Assembly: GCA_963682025.1 (NCBI GenBank)
Contig: OY821518.1
Location: 28,867,991-28,931,990 of the forward strand
Direction of reading: 5' to 3'
Source: Cordilura impudica
Lineage: Eukaryota > Arthropoda > Insecta > Diptera > Scathophagidae
Length of the DNA: 64,000 bases
A program made the position numbers and the translations under genes. The stretch's first letter is position 1, and the number at the start of each line of letters is the position of its first letter. Under the pieces are notes generated by a model that did not search any database, had not been told where the DNA came from, and saw only the letters and a list, made by a program, of their open reading frames with translations. Shown here one piece after another: positions 32,278-43,403 of this stretch.

Positions 32278-35277
32278 TTGATGACGACCTTTGCATATCG
32301 AACAAGGACTATGATTGGATACTGGAACGTAAGAACCCTAAGGGACAGCGATAACATCAGCGCTAATATGAACTCCAAATACCTGCAGGTGGAACGTGAA
32401 ATGAGTAGGTATGGTCTTGCTATTTTAGGATTGAGTGAAGTGCGATGGACAGGCTCAGGAGAATTTTCGTCCCCTACTTCCCAAACAACCATTTTATATT
32501 CGGGAAAAGAGATTGGTTGCAACCATGAATCTGGTGTTGGATTGATGGTTACAAAAAATGCTCTAAAAAGTCTAATTAGCTGGAAGCCTGTGTCTGACCG
32601 AATACTGCTAGCTCGCTTTGCATCTAAGATCAGAAATATTACTATTATTCAGTGCTATGCCCCAACTGAAACTGCCAAAGATGACGTAAAAAATTCCTTT
32701 TATGGACAGTTAAATGCAACTTACGATACTGTTCCACGGGGTGATATTATTATTGTAATGGGTGATATGAATGCTAAAGTGGGAAATAATAATGAATCTT
32801 TAGAACATATTATGGGTAAGCATGGCCTTGGCACTCGAAACGATAACGGTGAACGTTTTATTGATTTTTGCAATGCCAGAAAACTAGTCATTGGTGGCAC
32901 ACTATTTGAACATAAAACTTGTCATAAACTAACCTGGCTGTCTCCTGATAGACATAACACTGCAAATCAAATTGATCACTGCGCTATAAGCCACCGTTAT
33001 AGAAAATGTCTCCTAGATGTACGCAACAAAAGAGGTGCAGACATAGGCCAATCCCGAGATCACTATTTGGTGGTTGCAAAAATTCGCCTCTGTACAGCTG
33101 CAATTCAAAAAACGTCGAACAACATACGGCCTAAAAAATATGATATTGAACGCCTTAATAACAATAATGTCAAAATAGACTTTAAAACACAGCTTCGTGA
33201 AGCATTAAATAGACCCGAAGTCGAATCACTTACTACAGTAACTTCAAAATGGGACCACATCAAAACCAAAATAAAATCCTGCGCAGACCGTGCAATCGGG
33301 CCAGCACCCAAGGGGAAACAAGAATGGATGACCGACGAAACGTGGAATATAATTACAGATCGACGAAAACTTAAAGAAGAAGTAGCATCAGCGGATGACC
33401 ACGAAGTAAAGACCAACCTGGAAATGAATTACCGTAACCTGCATAAAACAGTTCAACGAGCGGTACGAAGAGATAAACGGAACCATATTGACCGCATGGC
33501 TGAAGAAGCCGAAAATGCAGCACAAGCTGGTGACACGCGAACAGTATTTAAAGTCACAAAACAGCTAGCAGACCGTAAGTTGCGTATAGAACACCCTGTG
33601 AGAGATCTGCAAGGGAACCTGCTAAACACCGACCAAGAACAACTCCAGCGATGGAAGGAGCATTTTTCCACTGTGTTAAACTGTGTTATAGATGAAACCC
33701 TTGAGCCACCTATTTTAGTTAATCCACAACCAGTCACAAATTCGGGAATGAGAATAACACCCCCTAGTATAGCAGAAACTATTGCTGCTATAAAACAACT
33801 CCCAAATGGAAAAGCAGCTGGAACTGATGGTATTCCAGCAGAAATCTATAAATGTGATCCCGAACTCTCAGCACAACTTTTACACCCTCTGATCACCGAA
33901 ACCTGGGAAACCGAATCCTTTCCGGAGGAATGGAAAGATGGCATCATTGTCAAAATCGCAAAAAAAGGAGACCTCAAAAATTGCACAAACTGGCGGGGTA
34001 TTTGTGTCTTGCCAACTGTAGCCAAAATAGTTGCAAAAATAATATTAAATCGGATCAAAGAGCATTTGGAGCAAACCATCAGCTCATGCCAAGCCGGATT
34101 TCGCAGTGGTTCCTCGTGCGCAGACCATGTTAACTCTCTACGCATTATTATAGAGCAAAGCGTTGAGTTCAATTCCAAATTACATCTTCTATTTATAGAT
34201 TTTGAAAAAGCGTTCGATTCAATTAATCGAGAATGTATTTGGTCCGCCCTGCGAAAGAGAAATATACCTCAAAAAATAATAGCTCTTATTAAGGAAAGCT
34301 ATAACAGTGCAAAATGCTTTGTTCTCCATAAGGGAAAACTTTCTGAGCCGTTCATGGTAGAAAGTGGAGTTCGTCAGGGCTGCATATTATCACCTCTTTT
34401 GTTTCTTGTTGTTATGGAAGATGTCCTCAGTAGTATTGAGAATAAAAGGCAAGGAATACAATGGAAAATCAATAACCAATATCTAAATTACCTGGCCTAT
34501 GCTGACGATATCTGTTTACTTTCGCATAATCTTAATGACCTTAGACACACAACTAAAGAACTGCAGGAAAAACTACAATACACAGGACTCAAAATCAACG
34601 CTGGCAAAACAAAAACACTAAGTGTTGGTACAACAACAGTTCCAATGACCATCAACAGCCAAACTTATGATGCATGTGAACAATTTTGTTATCTTGGATG
34701 TGAAATCTCACCTAATGGAGGAACCGAACTTGATGTTGATGCTAGAATTAACAAGGCAAGAGCGTCTTTTGGCATACTAGCTCCAGTATGGCAAAGTAAT
34801 AAAATTTCTCAAACCACTAAACTTAGAATTTTTGAGGCAAATGTCAAGTCTGTCCTATTATATGGGTGTACAACCTGGAAAGTCACCAACAGGATCACAA
34901 AACGATTGCAAACATTTGTCAACCGCTGCCTAAGAAGGATATTACGTATCTTTTGGCCTCAAACAATATCGAATGCCGAGTTGTTACTAAAAGCAAAGCA
35001 AATGGAAGTAGCAACTGAGATACGTAAACGGAAATGGCAGTGGATTGGACACACTCTCCGTCGAAATGATGATAATGTATCCAAGCAAGCTCTTAGATGG
35101 AACCCATTTCATCAAGATGGCAGAGAAAGTGGTAGGCCACGTATAACATGGAGACGTTCAACAGAATCCGAAATGAATCAACTGGGTGTATCTTGGAACG
35201 AATTAAGGTCTATTTCTCAAAACCGAGTCAGATGGAGATCTGCAATTATTGGCGCCCTATGCTCCAGTGGGAGTTAG
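32278..35277 (+). CDS. Intact LINE polyprotein: AP endonuclease + reverse transcriptase
   Basis: A single uninterrupted frame of 999 codons. N-terminal apurinic-type endonuclease: YWNVRTLRD (about residue 14), LSEVRWTGSG (about 52), QCYAPTE (about 125), VMGDMNAKVGN (about 160), NQIDHCAIS and SRDHYLVVAKI (about 230-265). Reverse transcriptase: GKAAGTDGIPAEIYK (about 510), LFIDFEKAFDSI (about 637), GVRQGCILSPLLF (about 696), YADDICLLSHN (about 739). The C-terminus has a thumb/connection and GRPRITWRR near 955. All expected acidic residues are present. It would nick target DNA and copy its RNA there. There is no gag-like ORF1; the frame stays open about 18 codons upstream, so the start may be truncated. 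An (AT)n tract follows the stop. RTE-like is my best guess for the clade; APE-type LINE is certain. Confidence 0.9.
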   Translation: MMTTFAYRTRTMIGYWNVRTLRDSDNISANMNSKYLQVEREMSRYGLAILGLSEVRWTGSGEFSSPTSQTTILYSGKEIGCNHESGVGLMVTKNALKSLISWKPVSDRILLARFASKIRNITIIQCYAPTETAKDDVKNSFYGQLNATYDTVPRGDIIIVMGDMNAKVGNNNESLEHIMGKHGLGTRNDNGERFIDFCNARKLVIGGTLFEHKTCHKLTWLSPDRHNTANQIDHCAISHRYRKCLLDVRNKRGADIGQSRDHYLVVAKIRLCTAAIQKTSNNIRPKKYDIERLNNNNVKIDFKTQLREALNRPEVESLTTVTSKWDHIKTKIKSCADRAIGPAPKGKQEWMTDETWNIITDRRKLKEEVASADDHEVKTNLEMNYRNLHKTVQRAVRRDKRNHIDRMAEEAENAAQAGDTRTVFKVTKQLADRKLRIEHPVRDLQGNLLNTDQEQLQRWKEHFSTVLNCVIDETLEPPILVNPQPVTNSGMRITPPSIAETIAAIKQLPNGKAAGTDGIPAEIYKCDPELSAQLLHPLITETWETESFPEEWKDGIIVKIAKKGDLKNCTNWRGICVLPTVAKIVAKIILNRIKEHLEQTISSCQAGFRSGSSCADHVNSLRIIIEQSVEFNSKLHLLFIDFEKAFDSINRECIWSALRKRNIPQKIIALIKESYNSAKCFVLHKGKLSEPFMVESGVRQGCILSPLLFLVVMEDVLSSIENKRQGIQWKINNQYLNYLAYADDICLLSHNLNDLRHTTKELQEKLQYTGLKINAGKTKTLSVGTTTVPMTINSQTYDACEQFCYLGCEISPNGGTELDVDARINKARASFGILAPVWQSNKISQTTKLRIFEANVKSVLLYGCTTWKVTNRITKRLQTFVNRCLRRILRIFWPQTISNAELLLKAKQMEVATEIRKRKWQWIGHTLRRNDDNVSKQALRWNPFHQDGRESGRPRITWRRSTESEMNQLGVSWNELRSISQNRVRWRSAIIGALCSSGS

Positions 35278-35289
35278 AGGAACATATAT

Positions 35290-35812
35290 ATATATATTAT
35301 TTATCCTTCCTATTATGAAATTAAGAAAAAATCGGGCGAAGTAGAAATAAAAATATATTTAAAAAAAAAACTTTAAAGTGCAGGTAAAATACCTATTACA
35401 ACCGGTTACTAAAGGGTTAAAAGTTCCAAATACACATCAAAATAAAGCTAGTTGATCCAACTTTCGTTCCGTTGTTGTAAAATAAATAACTTTATGAAAT
35501 AATTCCACGTTTAAAAAAATTTTTTTTAATTTCAATAGGTTCATAACGGGTTAAGGATTTCATATAAATAACAATGCTACATAAAAATCAATGTCAAAAT
35601 TTGGAAATATTTCTTCTAAATCACCCCAAAAAACCCCTAACCACTCAAAAAAAAAAAAAAAAAAAAAATCGGGGTGTTGCCCCTAAACTAGACTAGCGCT
35701 CAAATTTGCGATAAAAGATGTCAAAGCTGTGTACATTCACTTTATCGGGAATAAAACACGAATTTATCTATGGATTTTCATGAAACAAAATTTGTTTTAT
35801 TTCTACTACAGG
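35290..35812. other. AT-rich LINE 3' flank, no gene
   Basis: Short AT microsatellite after the LINE stop, then AT-rich sequence with long poly-A at 35650-35669. Nothing else recognised. Confidence 0.45.
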
Positions 35813-36042
35813 CACACATACGAAACAGATTCATTGTGGCTACCGAATTTATTGCCAACCCAATTCCGATAATGCTAATAACCGAATTTCGGCTTCATTA
35901 TGATTACAATTCTATTGCCTTAACAGTAAATATTTTATCATAATAAAAAATTTGCAGATGCTATTAAATTTCTGTTGATACAATCGAAAATACGGTTGTT
36001 CCACTTTAGAGCAATTCGGTTGGCGATTATTTTTTCTGTGTG
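35813..36042 (+). mobile_element. CACACAGAAAA MITE copy
   Basis: Collinear with 39416-39643 from 'cagattcattgtggctaccgaat' to TATTTTTTCTGTGTG; the left TIR is mutated (CACACATACGAAACAG). About 230 bp, no coding. Confidence 0.7.
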
Positions 36043-36853
36043 CAGCTTAAACTGGTAGGTGATAGTTGCTTTCTATTTTTCATGAATTTTTTGAGTTCAA
36101 AAATTTTATAATTTTTAGAAAAAAAAACAATTTTTTTTTCCACTTGTGCCTCCATAATTCCAAAAAAAGTTTTTTGACTAATTGCATAACAAAATCGTAT
36201 AAGTCGTTCCAAAGTTACGACAAGATGTATGGAGCAGCCTCATCAAAAATCTCAAATTTTAGAAAAAAAATTTAAATTTAGTTGAGTATAGTGGATCAAA
36301 AAAATATGGTGGTTATTCAAGGAAAAAAAAATTTTCTCTTCTGTTGCATAGTGTTATTGTTCTGAAATTAAAAAAAAAAAGATTGAAAAAAGTTTTAAAA
36401 TATTTAATTGGAAATATGTAGATCTGGATACAGCCTAAACGTGGCATTACTTCTTTCTCTACTAGAATATGGGAAACAAATAACTCGTATTTAGACAAAG
36501 TGAATTAAAAAACAAATGAATAAAAATTACAGCAATAGTTACAATGATTTTTCCAAAATTATTTTTATAACGATGATTTTAGTGACACGCCCACCACCAC
36601 AGTATTCATCAGTTGGTTTTTGAGCAGGGAGTTTTTCTTTCTTTTTTTTAGCTAAAAGTCATGTTTGTGAATGAGTATTGCTAATAGTTTAGTTGGGAAG
36701 ATATACATACAGCAACTAAATGAACTAGCAGTAAATAGTTGTCTGTAATGCTATACCCTACAGTGGATTTTGTTTTAAATTTGCACCACACTGTTTTGGA
36801 AAATGCTATTGGTTAATGGATAAAAAGTTTCTGTCGGTTGGAGTTCGAGACCA

Positions 36854-37020
36854 CACACAGAAAACAGTAACTGCATTTTGAGTTGATTGAAATTACAATT
36901 CTATTATCTTGACAGGGCATATTTTATCACAATTTAAAAATGTTTAGTTTTTATAAAATTGCTGCTGATACAATAAAAAATTCAGTTGTTAAACTTTAAA
37001 AGAGTTCGGTTCAGATCTTT
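36854..37020 (+). mobile_element. CACACAGAAAA MITE, partial copy
   Basis: Starts CACACAGAAAACAG and keeps TTACAATTCTATTATCTTGACAG, ATTTTATCACAAT and GATACAATAAAAAATTCAGTTGTT in family order. The right end has decayed. Confidence 0.6.
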
Positions 37021-37595
37021 TAAGGGAACTAACATCAAAATGACGTAAAAGTTCGTATAGTTTCACCGTCCAATTGAAAAGGTGATTATTCAATTTAGAT
37101 TTTTTGAGTTTATCGATTTGGAAATGTAAATTCTTTTTCATGGTGGTAGTATTGCTTTTAACATCTGTCCTTATTTCATGTCAATATCTTCCTTAGTTGA
37201 ATTGTGATGCTCGTTTTCGCAAACAACTAAAAATCTGATTTTATTGTTTGCGGTATGAAAAGTCTTTTATAAAATTGTTTAGGATGTTAAAGAAGGCCCG
37301 CGGTGGTTGGGAAACAAAATGTTAATTGGTGTTGTTGACAGTTCCAAAAAGGCAGAGAAAACGTTAAAGCCAAAGAGCGTCCCGGAAGAGAAACAATATT
37401 TATTTATGAATAAAATACGATCCTTATAGACTAGCAGTTTAACAAGTTTTACTTTTACTTAAATCTAATTCATTGCAAAGACTATTAAATAATCTCATAG
37501 ATTTGGCTAGAGGTTCATTATGTCCATATTCACTTCAATGAAACTTAATATGAAAAACATTCTTTCTTTTCAACAAAATTTAAGGAAACAAAAAT
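37021..37595. other. AT-rich DNA without recognised genes
   Basis: Nothing identifiable. Confidence 0.4.
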
Positions 37596-38043
37596 CTATA
37601 ATATTAATAGGTAAGACAATTTCTTGTGACCGATGATTTATTTGTTCCATAGTTTTCTTCCGATTTTGACCAAACGTATCTTGTGTAAAACGTATTTCTT
37701 TTTGGCTGTCCTGATTTACAGATTTTTAAATTTTGAATTTTTTTTTTTTGAATAATATACATTCAAAATTGCTACTAACACTTAGATAAAATTATAAAAT
37801 GCAATGTGCATATTTATTAAGTTGGTTAATGTGTTTGTGAGTTTATTTTTTCATTCAAAATAATTGTGCTGAATTGAAAAATAATTATGGACATAACCCA
37901 ATAACGACAATAATCGATATTTAAAAAATGTTGAATTGTGAATTGGCTAAAATTGATTATCATACCTTTTGGGGTCTTTGTTAAACGAAAAAATAAAATT
38001 TTCTAGAAGTTGCACTCGGATTTCGAGAACTGGGATCTGCTAG
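37596..38043 (+). mobile_element. Canonical non-autonomous Helitron, copy 3
   Basis: 5' end TCTATAATATTAATAGG after an A; 3' end GCACTCGGATTTCGAGAAC hairpin (now imperfect), then TGGGATCTGCTAG followed by T. 448 bp, no open frame. It has the same ends as the copies at 27423 and 31874 but in plus orientation. Confidence 0.82.
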
Positions 38044-38216
38044 TTTAAATAAATGAAAAAGCTCAGGATAATCAATTTAACCACAAATTATGCCACGCAA
38101 AAATGTTAATGAGTGTAATAGAGAACTGGGATGTGCTAGTTTAGATAAATGAAAAAGCTCAGGGCAATCAACTAAACCACAAATTATGCCACGCAAAAAT
38201 GTTAATGAGTGTATTT
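38025..38216 (+). repeat. 96-bp tandem duplication across a Helitron 3' junction
   Basis: The unit beginning GAGAACTGGGAT at 38025 repeats at 38121. Each unit includes the last bases of the Helitron, CTAG, and about 80 bp of flanking DNA ('aaatgaaaaagctcagg' to 'gttaatgagtgta'). Confidence 0.8.
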
Positions 38217-38799
38217 TCGTTCGAGATTCAAGATATTTCATAGAAATCCAACTACATCAGTACTCTTAATTAAGATGTGAGAGCAGTTGAGAAATGAAGA
38301 TACGAAAAAGTGTACTTTAAATATTAGATTTGAATTTTTTCCACACGGATTATGTGGACAATAGCATTGCGGCTCCAAAATAAATAAAATATATTCCAAT
38401 CTCGACCGTAAAAAAAGAGGAAAATATTAATTTTTTCGCATTATAATCCAACAGATTAGCAATATTACCCTGAATAAAACTTAAAAGCGAATAAACTTTA
38501 GGAACGATGTAGTTCAAGTGACCACTAAAGATAAACTTAGTGTCAAATACTACACCTAAATCCAAAATTTTATCTTGACCTCCAATATTGAATTGAGGTA
38601 ACAGAAGATGATGGCATCTATGAATAGTCATAAATCGACATTGATTGACATTAAAAGGAATGACATTGCATTCAGACCACAAATATACGCTTGGATAGCG
38701 AATGACCAATATGTTATAAATAGGACTAAAAATTGGCGATCATTCGCATACGTAAGATATTTTGAATTTTTACAAGAATTACAAACATCATTAGTAAAA

Positions 38800-39701
38800 T
38801 AAGTTAGAAAATTATAATCCGTTTAGACCGACTGTACGATACACTATACCATGCGCTTAGAGAGAGAATCTCTTTGGTCCAACAAATTAGACATAGAATA
38901 TAATTATAAGCAAATTTGAGTGGAATTGTTATAAACTTTTTTTTGCCTTCGGACATGAAAAACTTCATATCGATGCTATATATGGGGACTAGGTCAAAAT
39001 ATGGACTAATCCTGACGATATTTAGTAAGGTCCCTTGTTTTTTGCAAAAATATGTACAAATTGACTGATATCTATATGAAAATTTCGATGTAATGGAAAT
39101 TTAAATTGACCTCATACGCGTCATTTCTATATGGACTAGGTCTGAACATGAACCGATTTTCGTCAATTTAAATAGCATTCATCCTACAGCCAATGGAAGC
39201 TTATATACGAAATTATATTAAAATATGTTCTTATTTGCGAACTGTAGTTTTATCACAAAGTTTATATGTACGCACGGACGGACGGATGGACAGAGGTCCA
39301 GACGAACGGACGGAGAGACGGAGATACGGATGGACATAGCTAAATCGACTCAAAGAGTGATTCTGAATCGATCGGCATAATAAAAGATTGCTGTGTAGGT
39401 CAAATATTTTTGGTACACACAGAAAACAGATTCATTGTGGCTACCGAATTTATTGCCAACCGAATTGCGATAATGCTAATAACCGAATTTCGGATTCACT
39501 ATGATTACAATTCTATTGTCTTAATAGTAAATATTTAATCATAATAGAAAACTTACAGATGCTATTAAATTTCTGTTAATGCAATCGAATATACAGTTGT
39601 TCCAGTTTAGAACAATTCGGTTGGCAAATATTTTTTCTGTGTGTAGTTACAAACATTAGCACAAAGTCATTATACCCTATCCACATAGTGTTATAGGGTA
39701 T
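38800..39701 (-). repeat. DINE-like repeat, reverse copy with nested MITE
   Basis: Starts AGTTAGAAAATTATAATCCG (reverse of the terminal hairpin end) and ends CCACATAGTGTTATAGGGTAT; a GGAC tract lies at about 39275-39305. It contains the MITE at 39416-39643. Inserted in the LINE relic. Confidence 0.8.
39416..39643 (+). mobile_element. CACACAGAAAA MITE, reference copy
   Basis: 228 bp with TIRs CACACAGAAAACAG and, reverse-complemented, CACACAGAAAAAATA, flanked by TA at 39414-39415 and 39644-39645. Uninterrupted DINE copies in the window read 'tttttggtagttacaaac' here, proving the insertion point and a TA duplication. This fits a Tc1/mariner-mobilised MITE. Confidence 0.88.
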
Positions 39702-40167
39702 AAATATTAAAATCAGTGCACATAAGATACTTTCTTGCGGAATACCAGAAGTTGGAATGAATTTTAACAAATTCCATAAATTGAGAGATTCTGTCAGTTA
39801 AATTAAAATTAAACCATCTCAGCATTTCAGAACGAAGCCCAATTTTCATGTTTGGTTGGAAATTTGTGTATAAGTAGGATCCTCATTCTTATTACCTGAC
39901 TTAATAATAGTAAATATTGCTGTTTTTCCATTTTTAATAAAAAAATACATTCTTAAAGAGTGATTAAAAATCCTTTCAAGTGGACAGACTAACGATGAAA
40001 CACACTGTTTCCACGAAAAGGTTGAAATACCATCAGCATCGCATTTAAACGTATTTGGTAGTTTAGAAATGACCGTAGCAATATCATCGTCACGAATTTG
40101 CAACGAATCAAAATCAAAAATTAACTTATTTCGTCCATATCAAAACTATTATGAAACTTAAGTTTTT

Positions 40168-40432
40168 ATACCCTATACCACTATGTGGTTTGGGTATAAT
40201 GACTTTGTGCTGCTGTTTGTAACAACAAAAAATATTTGACCTACACCAATCTTTAATTATACCGATCGAATCAGAATCACTATCTGATTCGATTTAACGA
40301 TGTCCGTCCGTCCGTCCGTCCGTCCGTCTGTGTGTCCATGTAAAGCTTGTAATCAAACTGCAGGTCGCAAATATGAATATATTTTGATGAAATTTGTGTG
40401 TGGTCTAGACCGACTATAATTTTCTTACTTGT
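40168..40432 (+). repeat. DINE-like repeat with large internal deletion
   Basis: Both ends are present (ATACCCTATACCACTATGTGG and GGTCTAGACCGAC...TTTTCTTACTTGTT), but the body from 'gatgaaatttg' to the hairpin is missing. About 265 bp instead of about 780. Confidence 0.82.
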
Positions 40433-40789
40433 TGTTATTGAAACTGCTTTTAAAATAATCAGCGAATAGATTAAGGGAACCACGTATAGTGTTAATAAGT
40501 TAACCACTGGTAGGACATTTGAGCAGGAATGACAGTTTTACCTCTTTGAGAATTAGTAATCTCCGAAATTTTTTATGATTATCAATGGTAGAATCATTAA
40601 CATTCATTATGTATTGATTATATAAAAATTTTTTCACGTCAACTGATGAACAACACCTCAAGGATATTAAAAATTTGGTGTTCAAAAATCATCGATTGCG
40701 AAAGGAAAAGCAATTTTAAAAGATATATCGATTGTTTCCATAAAGAATAAAGTTGTTGAAACGAAGTGTTACCTTCAATGCACTCTGAC

Positions 40790-41239
40790 TACCGGAGTGA
40801 TATGAAATGTATCACTACGGATGATAGGGTTTGGGTCTATGCCTAAGATCCCGAAGTACCTTTCCAATTGAGTGAGTATCGTGCAAAAAGTTTAACACTA
40901 TCGAAAGGAGTACGCCAAAATTAAAATCTCAGTTGTGTTTTCATCGATCGTGGTGTCGTGCATTATAAATTCGTTCTGCCGGGCCGAACTTTTAACAAGG
41001 AATACTATTTTCCTGAAGATATTCGCAAAAAGAGGCTGGAATTATGGGCAGACAACTCTTGGTTTTTTCTCCACTATTACGCTGTGTTGGAGCTTCAAAA
41101 TCATTTCGCACAAAATTCGACTCAGATCGTTCCTCAATCACTATATTCGCCTTATTTAGAAACGTTTGTTTATTCAATAAGCTCAAAGACCACTCCGGGA
41201 AACACTTTTGGATCGATTGAGGAGATTAAAACCGAATAG
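40790..41239 (+). pseudogene. mariner transposase pseudogene (DD34D-type relative)
   Basis: Blocks: TTDDRVWVYA (first Asp region), GVVHYKFVLPGRTFNKEYY (about 40955), RLELWADNSWFFLHYYAVLE (second Asp position changed to Tyr), LYSPYLETFVY (third Asp region ruined) and GSIEEIKTE. A block upstream of the second Asp has been lost. Mariner subfamily undetermined. Confidence 0.7.
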
Positions 41240-41279
41240 CTGTTTTCTTTTTTTCTTTTTTGTAATTTTTGACAAACAC

Positions 41280-42010
41280 TCAAGCGATGGCCTCTACACA
41301 TGGAGTGAATTGTGTTGATCTGAGGAAAATAGGTTATGGGATGGAGAAAAGAGGGAGTGGTGTTTGTAGATATTTGACTTAAATTTTATTAGATTGTAAT
41401 TGTCAGGAAGACCTGTGCCGAGAGCTTATTTCACATACGGCTAGTTTGAATGATAAACGAATTTTTATCTGTAAGTTCGCAGTCAACTGGACAATAGACT
41501 AAGAACGGATGAGATCTACTATAGAAGCGGGTAAAGCAAACTGAAACTCGGGCACTTGGAATAAGTTCGCTAAACTCATGGTAGTGTCTACATAAAGTGC
41601 AAGACAACCCACACTCCGACGATGTTCCAACGAGTCAATAGAGTTGAATATCCTACTGTTAATAATGAGCATCAGCGCTCTCCCCTATATATGTCCAGCT
41701 GCTCCAAAATGGACTTTGATGCACCTGCCTATATATGTGAGTGGTATTCCATTTTTTGGTTGGATGTAAGTGGTATAGATTTTAAGGAGATCAGAAGGAG
41801 AGTGAAGTAATATTTGCACCGTTTTAGAGAACCAAGACTCCTGAAAAACATGATCGTTCCAATGAACCTCACATTGAATTCTCATGCCTAGAACATCAAG
41901 AGTAACCGATTCCTCAATACCTATACCACCCATTGATATTGTTGAATCCATGGCTCTATGAGTCAACATACAATATTATTTGATGGGATTGGATAAACGC
42001 TGCCATCGGA
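41280..42010 (-). pseudogene. Jockey-like LINE reverse transcriptase C-terminal fragment
   Basis: Inverted paralogue of 11890-12960: LDVLGMRIQCEVHWNDHVFQ near 41880, LLKIYTTYIQPKNGIPLTY near 41770, and an L-E-H-R-equivalent segment near 41610-41640. Downstream, 'agccgtatgtgaaat' and 'tcctgacaatt' match the 3' part of the other copy. Frames are broken. Confidence 0.72.
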
Positions 42011-42739
42011 CGGAGATTTTTTGAAAGCGATAAAATTGATTTGGAAGAATAAATAAAGTATTTTAATTTTTCCAACGAAAATCGCCTTACATACTTTCTG
42101 GCCAAAAGTTTGAGGATTCCAATCTTCTCTATCTTTTTTTCCCATCAATTGTTCCAGTACGCATTATCAGGATTAAATCAACTTTATAGTGACAGCATAT
42201 ACATTTGGCATTTACGCAATTAGTATGCGAAATAAAAGTTTCGAAGTGATTTGTGTCATTATTGTCCTTCTTTTTTATTCCTAATGTGCCATTGGAGTGA
42301 CAAATGGCGGATAAGGATCAAAAAATGGATTTGCGGATAGACAATGGCCTAAATAAAAATTTTATAAGATGGAAAAAAACAGGAAGAAATTGCAGTATTT
42401 GTTTATGCGGCATGCCCCTAAATCCGTAACTTTTCTAAAAATTCTTAATTGCTTCTGGATAAATGGAAGGGATACCCCACAACTTCAGGTTATTTGCCAT
42501 TTTCTTAGCTGTAGAGCTATGATTTTGTATTATTGTTTCTGGTATCTGCAGTGATTTGAAATCTATCAGTATAAACAAAAGTCGGTCTATATCAATTATT
42601 GATTTAATCGGATTTTATCTTCATCAATGTTTCCATAAACACTCACGCCAGCTGGTAACTGGTAGATTAACAGGACTTTAAATTAAAATAAAGCAGTGAA
42701 AAATATATGTGGTACCAATTAAACTGGCTTACTTGGGTA

Positions 42740-43402
42740 GATAATGCGTAAGTATGAATTGGGCGATGTGGCCGCCACATGGCGCAACCTAAAACTCTAA
42801 TTATCACACACTTTTCGCAGCGTTTGTGGCCGTATTTCACCAATAACTACTCGAATGTTGATATCCAGGTGTTCATATGTCTATGGATTATCGGCGTAGA
42901 CAAGTGATTTTACATAATCCCGAAGAAAATAATCCAATGGATTTAAGTCATATTATCTTGGTGTCCAATTAATAGGACCGCATAGGAAATTTTTCGTTCA
43001 TCAAAAATTGATTTGAATGATTTAATTGTAGTTGTGCGCTGTGTGGCATGTGATTCCATTCTGTTGAAACCACATGTTAGCAAGAATTATTCCAGCTAAT
43101 TGAGGTACGAAAAAAGTTGTAATCATTTCTCTATACCGGTCACCGTTAATAGAACAGTCGGCACACCATCTTTTTTGAAGACATGTGGCCCAATAAGTCC
43201 GCCGGTCCATAGAGCGCATCAAATAGTAATAGTATGTGGATGTAATGGTGTTTGGACAAAAGCTTGCGGATTATCTTCACTCTAATTGCGACAATTTTCT
43301 TATTTACGTAGCCATTCAACTTCATCGCTGAACAGAATTTTGTATGGAAAATCAAAATCAATATCAATTGTGCGCTTCAGCCCTTTGGCCGAATTGGCGC
43401 GC
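42740..43402 (-). pseudogene. DD41D-like mariner transposase pseudogene
   Basis: On the minus strand: FPYKILFSDE (first Asp, about 43335), LNGYVNKK, NGDRYREMITTFFVPQLAG, MWFQQNGITCHTAH (second Asp changed to Asn, about 43040), LNPLDYFLRDYVKSLVYADN (third Asp near 42930), and a degraded C-terminus. Similar in plan to the mariners at 21246 and 29673 but much more diverged. Its N-terminal side is cut off where the DD34D mariner begins. Confidence 0.75.
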
Positions 43403-43403
43403 A

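Larger units (their letters stand above)
38340..40690 (-). pseudogene. Jockey/R1-like LINE ORF2 pseudogene split by two DINE insertions
   Basis: Read on the minus strand in order: linker HKKFRRLLILKE (about 40580) and FADYFKSSF-like sequence, a DINE (40168-40432), ISKLPNTFKCDADGISTF (about 40040, equivalent to the FKCDPDGIS block), IIKSGNKNEDPTYTQISN, then a degenerate SGIPQES block (about 39750), a second DINE (38800-39701), and PFNVNQCRFMTIHR...DKILDLGVVFDTKFIFSGH (about 38500-38660). The Y-A-D-D region falls at the second insertion and is not seen. Many stops. Confidence 0.72.

Noticed and set aside
33105..34178. Minus-strand and frame-shifted reading frames of 94-110 codons within the LINE
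   Set aside because: They are shadows of the 999-codon sense frame and carry no motifs.
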